From positions 1-43,530 of the forward strand of contig SXMH01000166.1 in the NCBI GenBank assembly GCA_005777405.1: 43,530 bases of DNA. The letters are read 5' to 3'. The notes under the pieces are model-generated. The model was not told the DNA's origin. It made no database searches and saw nothing but the letters and a program-made list of their open reading frames with translations. Of the stretch, positions 30,262 through 39,700 are shown piece after piece. The stretch is from Actinomycetota bacterium (GTDB taxonomy: Bacteria; Actinomycetota; Actinomycetes; Actinomycetales; Microbacteriaceae). The translations under genes were made by a program, and so were the position numbers. Positions within the stretch are counted from its first letter, which is position 1; each line of letters begins with the position of its first letter.

Positions 30262-32270
30262 GCGCCGCGCACCTGTGCTGCGCGCTTCCAGCGCTCGAAT
30301 CGCTCGAGCAGCGACTCGAACTCGGCGCGCATGCCGTGCCAGCCGAGCAGGCGCCGCGTCATGATCTGCCAGCTGTAGTGAATCATCGGCGCGGCGTTGC
30401 CCTCGACGATGACGGGGCCGCTCGGCGTGATGGCGACATCCCAGCCGATGAACGGCAGCTCAGGCACAAACCGCGCGGCATCGCGCACCAGGTCGGCCGC
30501 CTCGCGCGTGAATGGAATGACCGCGCCGCGAAAGGGCACGTTCGAATCGGGGTGACGCTCGAACACCTCGTCGGGGGTTCCGTGCTGCACCGAGCCTTGA
30601 AAGATGCCGTCGGTCTCGACCCGCCCCGTTTCGAGGTCGAAGAATGCCTGCAGCGACCACGCGTTGCTCGTGACCCCGCCCTTGCTGCCGAAACTCACCG
30701 TCGTCGGAAAGACGATCTGCACCTCGTCGCCGAGCGCGAGCGTGTGGATGCGCAACGAGGCGACGGCACTCTCATAGAAGCGGGCGAGGTCGGCATGTTG
30801 GTGCAGCAGCTCTTCGACGACGTGCTGCTTGTCGGCGAGCAATCGCTCGTACAGCTCTGCGGCGTCGAGGCCTGGCGCCGCCGTGTCGACCACGTCGACG
30901 CCCTTGCCCGAAGCGCCGTCGAAGCGCTTGACCACGATGCGGTCGCGGGTCGACGTGAACTGAGTGAACTCGTCGACCGATGTGCGCCGCAGGTCGAGCC
31001 ACTGTCGGCCGAGAAAGTCGCGGTTCGTGGCAGAGGCGAGCCGTCGCAGCAGCACCCCCTTATCGCGCACGATGACGCGAAAGCGCTCGGGGTTGATGCG
31101 GTCGAGAAAGTGCTCGTAGTCGGCGAGCAGGTAGTACCGCTTCTGCTCTCTCGTGCTCGCCGTCGTGAGTTGCAAGCGCTGCATCGCCTTCGATCGATCG
31201 AGCTCAGCGCGTCGGCGGGCGAGCGTCGTGCGGTCGTCGCGCCGCCGCAGCGTGCGGATGAGCGCGGCCGCGGCGCCCGCACTCCGCAGCCTGAGCACGA
31301 GCTGCAGCAGGCGGGCGCGGCGCGATGGCGCAGCATCCGCCGATAAGGCATCCACCGGGAACAGGGAGTGATCGAGACGAGCCGCCAGCAGCGCGCGCAC
31401 CGCCTCGCGCACGCTCGCCGCCCCGCCCCGTCGGTCGAGTCGCATGAGGTCGGCAAGCGTCTGCTCGAGCATCGAGCGCGCATCGCGACGCCGCACCGCC
31501 TCGAGTTCGGCCTCGCTCGCGCCATAGTCGCGAAAGAGCTCGAGCTTTGCCTCAGACAGCCGCCGCAACGCGTGGATGCCCTCCGCCGGCGGCACGTCAG
31601 ACAGCGTGCCCGGCAGCCCGTGGTGATAGCTGAGCAAGCGCTCGCTCATCGTCACCACGCCACCCGCGTGGCGCAGGTAGGCGAAGTTGAAGAGCCGATC
31701 TTCGCCGAAGCGCAGCTGCTCGAAGCGCAGGCCGTGAGCCTCGACGAGGCTGCGGCGGTAGAGCTTGTTGCTCTGCGAGTAGACGAGCATTTGCTGGGTG
31801 CGCAGGTATTCGCGCATGAACGCTGTGGCGCGGTCTCCCTCGCCCTCGCCCTCGAAGTAGGCGTCTTTCAGTCGCGTGAGCTTCGGCGGCCAGGCATAGA
31901 TGTAGGCGCGCACGGCGTCGATCGAGAAGATGACGAGGCCGACGCTGTCGTGCCGCTCGATGCGGTGGAGGATGGTCTCGAAGGCCTCGGGCTTGAACTC
32001 GTCGTCGGCGTCGAGAAAGGCCAGCCACTCCCCCGTCGCCACGTCGATGCCGGCATTGCGGGCGGCGCCGGGGCCGGCGTGCTGCTGGGTTCTCACTCGA
32101 ACGCGGGCGTCGCGCCGCGCCCAGAACTCGGCGATCTCGGTCGTGCCGTCGGGCGAGCCGTCGTCGACGACGATGACTTCGAGGTCAGAGTGTGTCTGCC
32201 CGAGCACCGACTCGATCGCGCGCTCGATGGTCGCCTCCGCGTTCAACGCCGGAATGACGACTGAGATCAC
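30258..32270 (-). CDS. Fusion of a GT2 glycosyltransferase and a sugar-transfer-associated ATP-grasp domain
   Basis: This 670-aa protein has an N-terminal GT-A domain (about 1-230: MISVVIPALNAEATI, VVDDGSPDGT, AFLDADDEFKP, FGEDRLFNFAY), a helical linker (about 235-380), and a C-terminal ATP-grasp domain (about 390-650) of the sugar-transfer-associated type. The grasp part shows IVVKRFDGASGKGVDVVD, HVVEELLHQH, SLRIHTLA and FIGWDVAITPSGPVIVEGNA. It could glycosylate and then ligate an amino or carboxyl group to a glycan. The GTG start has GGGAGGA upstream. The two activities usually sit in separate genes, so the fusion is notable. Its substrates are unknown. Confidence 0.85.
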   Translation of the reverse strand: MISVVIPALNAEATIERAIESVLGQTHSDLEVIVVDDGSPDGTTEIAEFWARRDARVRVRTQQHAGPGAARNAGIDVATGEWLAFLDADDEFKPEAFETILHRIERHDSVGLVIFSIDAVRAYIYAWPPKLTRLKDAYFEGEGEGDRATAFMREYLRTQQMLVYSQSNKLYRRSLVEAHGLRFEQLRFGEDRLFNFAYLRHAGGVVTMSERLLSYHHGLPGTLSDVPPAEGIHALRRLSEAKLELFRDYGASEAELEAVRRRDARSMLEQTLADLMRLDRRGGAASVREAVRALLAARLDHSLFPVDALSADAAPSRRARLLQLVLRLRSAGAAAALIRTLRRRDDRTTLARRRAELDRSKAMQRLQLTTASTREQKRYYLLADYEHFLDRINPERFRVIVRDKGVLLRRLASATNRDFLGRQWLDLRRTSVDEFTQFTSTRDRIVVKRFDGASGKGVDVVDTAAPGLDAAELYERLLADKQHVVEELLHQHADLARFYESAVASLRIHTLALGDEVQIVFPTTVSFGSKGGVTSNAWSLQAFFDLETGRVETDGIFQGSVQHGTPDEVFERHPDSNVPFRGAVIPFTREAADLVRDAARFVPELPFIGWDVAITPSGPVIVEGNAAPMIHYSWQIMTRRLLGWHGMRAEFESLLERFERWKRAAQVRGA

Positions 32271-32359
32271 AACGCTGTCCTCCCGACGCGGAACTGGCTG
32301 ACGCCGACGCGGCGGTGCTCAATGGTCCTCGAGGGTTGAGCCTAGTGGGGCGTGTTCAG

Positions 32360-33016
32360 TCAGGCGCGCTTGAACCCGGCGGCAATAGCGCTCGTGACGG
32401 TGGCGACATCGAGAGAAGGCTCCACACTCCGCCCAATCCACGTCGCAAGCTTCTTCGGCCACACCACGCGCACGCCATTAACCTCGAACGCGTCGGGAAA
32501 GAAGCCCCAGTCGGCATCGACGAAACACAGCACGCCGAAGACTGGCACGTCACCAACCACGCGCCGCACGTGCTCGACCTGATTCAGAACCCCGTCAACG
32601 AGGGCAGTCTTATCGCGCCCCTTCACCGTCAGCAGCTCAACCCGCGGCCGAATGATGCCACCCTCTACGCGCTTCTGCGGGGCAGGACCCACGTAGCGCT
32701 TCGTGTCGATCACCCAGACCCCACCCGGCGTCACAACGATGTGGTCGATGTTGGCTTTCGAGCGAGGAATGCGCCGGTCATGCAAGACCCGGATGCTCTC
32801 CGACGCCAACCCGTCGAGCCGAGCCCCCACAGCTGCCTCACCGGCAGCTCCGCTGCTCCACGCTCTTGTGCTCTGCTTCTCGTCCGACAGCGCAACGGCG
32901 ATGCCGCCGAGCTTGCCCCACTTCGCGCGCAGCTTTGCTTCGTCGTTGGCTTTGCGACGTTCGTACTCGCGCTGCGCGGAGGTGCCAGCGGCGCTGTAGT
33001 GATCGTCCATCCTCAC
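32360..33016 (-). CDS. NERD-domain protein (nuclease-related)
   Basis: This 218-aa protein carries a NERD domain. VGARLDGLASESIRVLHDRR opens it, followed by IDHIVVTPGGVWVIDTKRY with the Asp and D-x-K catalytic-like pair of the PD-(D/E)XK fold (E replaced by D). A charged helical stretch precedes it (QREYERRKANDEAKLRAKWG). Such proteins are predicted to cut or bind nucleic acid. The GTG start at 33016 overlaps the stop of the GIY-YIG gene; the ATG at 33010 is also possible. It is the second gene of a two-gene unit in the defence-like region. Confidence 0.85.
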   Translation of the reverse strand: MRMDDHYSAAGTSAQREYERRKANDEAKLRAKWGKLGGIAVALSDEKQSTRAWSSGAAGEAAVGARLDGLASESIRVLHDRRIPRSKANIDHIVVTPGGVWVIDTKRYVGPAPQKRVEGGIIRPRVELLTVKGRDKTALVDGVLNQVEHVRRVVGDVPVFGVLCFVDADWGFFPDAFEVNGVRVVWPKKLATWIGRSVEPSLDVATVTSAIAAGFKRA

Positions 33017-34419
33017 CCCTCCGAGGCAGTGGTTGGCACCGGTGCTGAACTGGCCTTGAACTCCATCGCCTCCGGTTCAACGACGAACTCCAGCACTTCG
33101 ACGGACTCCTCCTTGAGCGCCTCCAACACCGCGTCGGGCGTAACCCTGAAATACTCGCGCCGAAGGTTCACCTTGTTGATGCGGTGCTCATCAAACCTCT
33201 GGTGCAGTTTCGCCTCGATACCGACAGCGTCGTCGGCGAAGAACAGCGCGTGCACGTCGAAGCGGAAGGGCACGGAGGCATCGCCCAGTTCGTTGACTCG
33301 ATCCATCGGCTCGAGTCGCCGAGTCATGCCGATCTTCACGACATCGCCACCGAACGAGCCGACGTTCGAAATGACGTACACGTACCCGGCACGGATGTTC
33401 GCCGCTCGGTAGTCGACATCATCGATGGCCTTGTCCACATCTGCCAGTCGCTCGCGCACGCGTTCGGCTCCTTCGAGATCACCCTTCGCTTCTAGAGCGG
33501 CCAGCGTGGCGAGATAGTGAGACTTCTCTTTCTCGAGCTTCTCCTTCTGACGCTGGAGTTCCTGCTCCGCTTTGCGCTGCTCTCGAAGTTCTTCGCGGTG
33601 CGCCCGCTCGAGTTCTTTCTCTCGCTGCAACGCTTGAAGGTGCTGGGCCGCCAGAGCCAGCTCCTTCATCCGCAACTGGTGGAAATGGGGCGTGATGCGC
33701 AAGTCGATCATCGTTCCCTGTCGAGCGATCTGATCGATGACAGTGTTCAAGCGCTTGGTGGCCGTTGCCAAGTTGCCGGCCTTGACCGTCTTGACGCAAT
33801 TCTCCGCCTCGGCGTTGTACGCACGCAGCAAGAGGTTCGACATGTCGGAGACAAACTTGCGACCCTTGGCGGCGGAACCATTGAAGGTGAAGTTCGACGT
33901 GGCTTGGGTCGCGCGCTTCGAACGGATCGTCTCCTTGATCTGAGAACGAAGGGCCTCTAGCTCTGCGCTCAGCATCGTCGACGACTCCGCCGGGTGCTCA
34001 TAGTCGAAGAGGCCGTACGACTGCAGTTCAACGACGGCCCGCGCGCTCAAGACTTCACTCTGCACTGAGCTCAGCTCGCGCGATGCTTCGTTGATCTTGC
34101 CGCGCGCGACAGAGATCTCCGCGTTCGCCGACTCGATCTGCTGACGCAATTCGTCTTTGACGCGATCGAGCTCTGCGACCTCGGCGAGCCCATGCTTGTC
34201 GATGAGCGACTGCAATCGTTCGTTCTCGGCTGCATACGCGAGAGCTGCCTTCTTCCCGCCAAAGAAAGAGATCTTTGGCGATGCAGAAACCTCCCGCGAT
34301 GCAGTGGTCGGCGTCGCGGCGGGCTGTTGATCAGCGAAGTGCTCGGTCCACTTCTCGCCATCCCACCAGCGCTGCCGTCCAGAACCGTCGTCGTACCAAC
34401 CCGCCGCTGCGTTTGCCAT
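33013..34419 (-). CDS. DUF2510-DUF4041-GIY-YIG (T5orf172/MUG113-type) protein
   Basis: This 468-aa multidomain protein has an N-terminal DUF2510 (AGWYDDGSGRQRWWDGEKWT, about 5-25), often found on actinobacterial membrane or phage-linked proteins. A coiled-coil region and DUF4041 follow (about 70-330), ending in a charged stretch around ERAHREELREQRKAEQELQR. Last is a GIY-YIG-type nuclease domain (about 345-440) with YVYVISNVGSFGGDVVKIGM, then RRLEPMDRV. The track start at 34695 is wrong: the ATG at 34419 has TACCGT 6 nt upstream. Similar proteins occur near defence genes and in phages. It is coupled to the NERD gene. Confidence 0.85.
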   Translation of the reverse strand: MANAAAGWYDDGSGRQRWWDGEKWTEHFADQQPAATPTTASREVSASPKISFFGGKKAALAYAAENERLQSLIDKHGLAEVAELDRVKDELRQQIESANAEISVARGKINEASRELSSVQSEVLSARAVVELQSYGLFDYEHPAESSTMLSAELEALRSQIKETIRSKRATQATSNFTFNGSAAKGRKFVSDMSNLLLRAYNAEAENCVKTVKAGNLATATKRLNTVIDQIARQGTMIDLRITPHFHQLRMKELALAAQHLQALQREKELERAHREELREQRKAEQELQRQKEKLEKEKSHYLATLAALEAKGDLEGAERVRERLADVDKAIDDVDYRAANIRAGYVYVISNVGSFGGDVVKIGMTRRLEPMDRVNELGDASVPFRFDVHALFFADDAVGIEAKLHQRFDEHRINKVNLRREYFRVTPDAVLEALKEESVEVLEFVVEPEAMEFKASSAPVPTTASEG

Positions 34420-34425
34420 GCGCTG

Positions 34426-34431
34426 ACGGTA
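34426..34431 (-). promoter_or_regulatory. -10 element of the DUF4041 gene, leaderless type
   Basis: TACCGT lies 6 nt before the ATG at 34419. Confidence 0.55.
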
Positions 34432-34497
34432 CTGAAAACTGAGCGTGTCTCTACAGTCCCCATCCGGGTCACACGAGCCCTCGTCACCTCTCACCGC

Positions 34498-34503
34498 TAC
34501 GCT
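34498..34503 (+). promoter_or_regulatory. -10 element of the MazG-like gene
   Basis: TACGCT lies 7 nt before the ATG at 34511, divergent from the DUF4041 promoter. Confidence 0.5.
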
Positions 34504-34510
34504 GACCACC

Positions 34511-34828
34511 ATGACCGACGCCGCCCGCGACGCCCTCCGCGCGTTCGTGGCCGAGCGCGACTGGGCACAATTCCACTCCCCCGAGAACCTCGCCAAGAGC
34601 ATCTCGATCGAGGCGGCCGAGCTGCTCGAACTCTTCCAGTGGAACGCCAACGTTGACGCGCAACGCTTGCGCGACGAACTCGCCGACGTGCTCACCTACT
34701 GCATCCTGCTCGCTGACCGCATCGGCGCCGACCCGCAGCAGCTCGTCCTCGACAAGCTCGAGCAGACGCGCGCCAAGTACCCGGCAGACAAGGCGCGAGG
34801 GCGCAGCGAGAAGTATGACCATCTCTGA
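34511..34828 (+). CDS. MazG-like nucleotide pyrophosphohydrolase
   Basis: This 105-aa all-helical protein has the MazG/dCTPase acidic set: EAAELLELFQW (about 37) and ELADVLTYCILLAD (about 60) supply the metal-binding Glu/Asp. The length fits the RS21-C6-type single-domain form. It hydrolyses nucleoside triphosphates to monophosphates, perhaps non-canonical dNTPs. Its end overlaps the GIY-YIG/DUF2075 gene by 14 bp, tight coupling that suggests a two-gene functional unit. The start at 34511 is chosen over the track start (34445) by the promoter. Confidence 0.88.
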   Translation: MTDAARDALRAFVAERDWAQFHSPENLAKSISIEAAELLELFQWNANVDAQRLRDELADVLTYCILLADRIGADPQQLVLDKLEQTRAKYPADKARGRSEKYDHL

Positions 34829-36587
34829 GATTCACCGCATCGCCTTCGATAAGGTGGCGGTGCGCGAGTGGGCCAAGACCGACCCGCGTCACCGCAACTG
34901 GCCAGTCGTGTACCTCATCGACTCCGGGCGCACCGGGCAACGCCCTGGACTCAGCGACGTGTACGTCGGGGAGACGCTCAACGCTGAAGCGCGCATCCTG
35001 CAGCACCTCGACAACCCCGACAAGCGGCAGATTCTGGAACAGTTTCGCGTCGTGCTCGACGACCGCTACAACAAGTCAGCGTGCCTCGACCTCGAGTCGC
35101 ACCTCATCCGTTTGCTCGCCGGCGACGGCACGTACCGCGTGCTAAACCGCAATGACGGCATCACCGACTCCAACTACTACGAGCGCGATGTGTACCGCGA
35201 GTCGTTTCAGCAGGTGTTCGACCAGCTGCTCGACGAAGGCATCTTCACACGAAGCATCCCCGAGATCGAGAACAGCGACCTCTTCAAACTCTCCCCCTAC
35301 AAGGCGCTCACCACTGACCAGGCAGTCGCGGTCGAGAACATCGTCGAAGGGCTCTTTGACGGGCTCGAGCGCGACACGGGTGAGCTGCTCATCGTGCAAG
35401 GCGAACCCGGCACAGGCAAAACGGTTGTCGCGATCTACCTCATGAAGCTGCTCGCCGACATCCAGGCTTCACGCCCCGACGACGAGCCCGACGCCGACTC
35501 GATCTTCTCCGACTTCTTCACCGACGAGCACCGGCAGCAGCTCACCGACTTTCGGGTCGGGCTCGTCGTTCCGCAGCAGTCGCTGCGCAAGAGCATCCAG
35601 CGCGTCTTCAAGCGCACTCCCGGCCTCAGTGCCGACCAAGTGCTGACGCCCTTCGACGTCGGCGCGAGCGACACCCACTGGGACCTGCTCATCGTCGACG
35701 AAGCCCACCGGCTCAACCAGCGCGCCAACCAACCGTCGGGCGTGCAGAACCGCAAGTTCATCGACATCACCACCGCACTGTTCGGGACCGACGACATCAC
35801 CAAGACCCAACTCGACTGGATTCGCGCCCGTAGCCGCCACCAATTGCTCATGGTCGACCCCGAACAGAGCGTGCGCCCCGCCGACCTGCCGCCCGAACTG
35901 CTGCGCACCCTCGTTGACGAGGCGAAAGGCGATGGGCGCCACTACCCGCTCGTCTCGCAACTGCGCGTCAAAGCCGGCGACGATTACATCGCGTGGGTGC
36001 GCGGCATTTTCCGCCCCGGGCTACCCGACGTGGATGCTCCGCCTCCCGCACCCCGCACCTTCGAGGGCTACGACCTGCGGTTCTTCGACGACCTCGGCGA
36101 GATGCACGACGCCATCCGCGAGCGCGACGCCGAGCATGGGCTCGCGCGCCTCGTCGCCGGCTACGCGTGGGAGTGGAAGAGCAAAAATGACCCCACCGCC
36201 TACGACATCGAGCTCGACGGCCGCCAACTGCGCTGGAACACCACCGCCACCGACTGGATCGCCTCGAAGACCTCGCTCGACGAGGTCGGCTCGATACACA
36301 CCGTGCAGGGCTACGACCTCAACTACGCCGGCGTCATTATCGGCAACGACCTGCAGTGGGATGAAGATGCTCAGCGCCTGGTCGTCGACCGCGACAGCTA
36401 CTTTGACAAGAAAGGCAAAGAGAACAACCCGACGCTCGGCAAGACGTACAGTGATGAAGATCTGCTGAGGTACGTCTGCAATGTGTATGCGGTGCTGATG
36501 ACTCGCGGGATTCTCGGGACATACGTGCACGTGCGCGACGACTTGCTGCGCACCAGACTCAACGTATGGCTTAGCGCACATCCTTGA
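34815..36587 (+). CDS. GIY-YIG nuclease domain fused to a DUF2075 P-loop ATPase/helicase-like domain
   Basis: This 590-aa protein has an N-terminal GIY-YIG-like domain (about 28-110: VVYLIDSGRT, DVYVGETLNAEARILQHL). DUF2075 follows, with a Walker A VQGEPGTGKTVVAIYL (about 198), Walker B LLIVDEAHRLNQRANQPS (about 295), and late IHTVQGYDLNYAGVIIG (about 500), typical of helicase motifs V-VI in this family. It probably acts on DNA or RNA using ATP. The ATG at 34815 lies inside the MazG gene. The last 150 bp are less GC-rich than the rest, close to the boundary of the low-GC block. It is a likely defence component by family and neighbourhood; that is inference. Confidence 0.88.
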   Translation: MTISEIHRIAFDKVAVREWAKTDPRHRNWPVVYLIDSGRTGQRPGLSDVYVGETLNAEARILQHLDNPDKRQILEQFRVVLDDRYNKSACLDLESHLIRLLAGDGTYRVLNRNDGITDSNYYERDVYRESFQQVFDQLLDEGIFTRSIPEIENSDLFKLSPYKALTTDQAVAVENIVEGLFDGLERDTGELLIVQGEPGTGKTVVAIYLMKLLADIQASRPDDEPDADSIFSDFFTDEHRQQLTDFRVGLVVPQQSLRKSIQRVFKRTPGLSADQVLTPFDVGASDTHWDLLIVDEAHRLNQRANQPSGVQNRKFIDITTALFGTDDITKTQLDWIRARSRHQLLMVDPEQSVRPADLPPELLRTLVDEAKGDGRHYPLVSQLRVKAGDDYIAWVRGIFRPGLPDVDAPPPAPRTFEGYDLRFFDDLGEMHDAIRERDAEHGLARLVAGYAWEWKSKNDPTAYDIELDGRQLRWNTTATDWIASKTSLDEVGSIHTVQGYDLNYAGVIIGNDLQWDEDAQRLVVDRDSYFDKKGKENNPTLGKTYSDEDLLRYVCNVYAVLMTRGILGTYVHVRDDLLRTRLNVWLSAHP

Positions 36588-36754
36588 TTTTCCCGCGACG
36601 CCCAAACCGCCTTCTTCAGGATGACGTCTCGCTTGAACCCATGACCGTATCGACATCGATGGGGCGCGTGCGCTACTCGCAAATGCGCTCGGCCAAGGCC
36701 GAACTCGATATCTCCGCTCGACTAGCGCAGGTTGCGGTCTGGGACAACTGCTGA
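36575..36754 (+). pseudogene. Possible 3' remnant of an unidentified gene
   Basis: Between the DUF2075 stop and the end of the helicase gene one frame stays open and reads LLQDDVSLEPMTV, then MGRVRYSQMRSAKAELD and so on, ending AVWDNC. It has protein-like composition but no proper start; an internal ATG at 36641 would give only 37 aa. It may be the tail of a gene cut when the low-GC block inserted. I do not recognise it. Confidence 0.35.
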
Positions 36755-36760
36755 GTGAGT

Positions 36761-39700
36761 TCACTGTCCATCGTCGGCTGCCAGGGAGACGTACAGGATC
36801 GACGGTTGCTCTGCGTCCACCCGTAAATCAATACTGATTCCCGTCTCTAGGATCGCTTGAGTATCCGAATGGTCACCAGTGTTCACCAGGGCAACAAGCT
36901 CCGTGTCGCAGTAGAGCCCCAGGGACGCGGGAGGCGGCTCGCCGTCTACGGGTCGCAGTGTGAGATCTCCCGAACTGAAAGCCCACGTCGATAGACCAGT
37001 AATCGAGATGCCGATTGAACCTTCTTCCAGTAGCGCACGCAACAAGCTTCGCTGCCGGGTCCGAGTGAAATCAACGAGGTCGAGTAACTCCGACGTTGTC
37101 GCACCAAAAGTGGCCCTCCACTCCGCAATGGTCAATCCTGCGAGCCAAGCCCTGGTGTCTTCCACAGACTGGAAATCATCTGGCGCCTCAGCGACAACGA
37201 CCTTCGCAAGTCGCCTGGATCGGAAACCAGACATCATCAGCTTCAGAGATCGAGAGTCGTCAACTCCATAACGGATCAGCCCGCCTAGCTCTGGGCAGAA
37301 GAACTCTTGCGAGCCTTGCGACTCTAAATGCCAGTTCACGAGATCCACTAGGGCGCCTACGGTCCAAGACAAGTAGTGCTCGAATTGCTGAGCGACCGCG
37401 GTCACCATTTGCTCGATTCGCCAACCGGGGTCTGCAACATCGGCCAAGTACGACGAAGCTAGATCTGGAAGCGAGGAGCCAGCCATCCAATCTCGCAAGA
37501 GCGAGCCCGGATCAACCGATATTTGGTCACCACGCACCGTAGTCCGGAAAAACCAAGCAGGGGCCTCTGGAAGCGCAAGCAGGCTGGCCAACTCCGGGCC
37601 GAGCAAGGTAAGCGCGTCCATGGGCGCGGAACCGTCAAACGAAGGGTCAGCCAAAACCTGATCCGCCAACGACTCTGCTATCGCGTCGAGTGAGCGAGCT
37701 GATGAAATGGAAGTCCCTGTCCGCGGCCACCTCTGTCTCGCAGATCTCTCAGTCGAGGAATAGGAATCCTTGGTTGCAGAAGCTATCGAGAGGTAGATTC
37801 GCCGCGCTTCCGCGGACTGCGACGCCATCAACGTCGAGCCCACTATCTCACCAACATCTATCGACGAGACCAGCGAGCCTTGCTTCTCCTCGGCGGCAAG
37901 CATCTGCCAGACGAAGCTTACGAAGCTAGCTGCGGAGCCAGCGGCACTGAAGATGGCATCGTGGCCGTTCCGTAGGGACGATTCGAGCGCCGCTGCGCTT
38001 TCCAAGGCGGAGTCAGTCGTCAGCGACGAAGTTATTGCCAGGTCGTCTGGGAGGGGATTCAAGTCGGCAAAGTCTTGTTCACTAGGCTCGGCCGCTCGAA
38101 CTAGAACTATCCAGCCCTCGGTCTCTCGTCCAGCCCGGCCAGCTCGCCCCATTGCATTGACCAGTCGAGCACCGCGAAGACGGCTGTCTTCGGGCTGTCC
38201 TGGATAGCTTTGGTCATAGAGCACGACTGTCCGCACTGGAAGATTGACGCCGTCGGTCAGAGTAGATGTACAAGCCAGGAAAGGAAGTTGATCCGCCTTC
38301 ACCGCATCTTCGAGAGCTTCGAGTACCTCTGTCGGTAGGCCCGCGTGATGATAGCCAACACCGCATCGAAGTGCCCGAACTAGCGGATGGTCCGACCCCA
38401 ATTGTTGACGAACGAAGTCAACGAGAGTCGTCAGTTCGCCACTCTCCTCCCCCGACATTGCGAGTGCTTTAGCTAGTGATTCCGCTTGAGATCGCGTGGA
38501 AGCCACGATGAGGACTGAGCCGGCGTGCCCCAGTGCCCGGACCATGTCAGCTGCAATTTGGTATTGCTTTGTAGATCGCGTGGAGTCTCTCGTGTATCCA
38601 TCAGTCCCGGGCGGATCCACCTTGGACTTCCTTACTAGGCGCCAGCCAGTGTCGCCGCGCGTCGACAGTGAAACAGTCTGGCCGTCTGCCGTTCGTACGC
38701 GAATCAAACCAGCCAAGTTAGTCGTGTGTCGGTAACGCCATGTGTGCCCCGCGCCACCCTCGACGGTAGTTGAGCCCCAATCGGCTCTCGTGTTGAACAC
38801 TGCGTGCAGACGGCGTGGGCCGCGCCAGTCTGACTCGTGAAGAAGCCCACTTCCTAGTGGGCTCAACCATTGAGCGATTGAACCGGCGTTTCCCATGGCG
38901 GCCGAGATTAAGGCGATTCGATGGTCAGTTCCACGTGTAAGCAGATCGAGTGCTGCGATTACTGACTCGAGAACAAACCCCCTGCCATGCTCCTTCAGGA
39001 GTTGCGCTTCGTCGAAAATGAACATTCCGAACTTGTCGACGACTGCCTCGGCATCGTGGCGAAGAAGATGGCCGAGGCGTTCAGGGGTCATGACCTCGAC
39101 ATCGGCCGGCACCGTATCCCAAGTCAGCGGAACTCCAATGTTCCAGAAGGACGAGAAATCGAGGGACTCTGCCGCGGTCTCTTTTTGCAGGAGCCGGACT
39201 CTCTGCGACATCGCTCGGCGCACTTCTCTGCCCAGGCCACGCGTCGGGACGACATAGCAGATGCTTCGATCCGTCCGGGCCAAAAATTCAACTGCCAGAA
39301 GTTGCGCGACCAGTGATTTCCCTCCGCTTGTCGGCACAGCGAGAACCATCCGCCTAACCTCCGGATCAAGAGGTGACTGTGATCCCGTCAGCAAACCCTT
39401 CTGGGGTTCCCAAAGAGTCACAACTGCAGGGCTTCCTGCGGTGAACGATTGGCGAACTATCGCGGGAACGGAAGGCGGCAGTATGTCCGGATTCCAGAGC
39501 GACCCATCGAATGCCTCCTCGGCGAACTCAAGAAGGTGCGCTGCCACCCATTTCGCATTGAGGTCCTCCGGCCCCGCTTGATCCCTTACGACAGAGAGCA
39601 GTCTTGCCCGACTGCGCTCGCGACGTTCGGAGTTGCCGCGTACCAATGCGACGAACATGTCCTCGGCCCCCAGCGTGAGCATGTGGGTGGGGCCAAAGGC

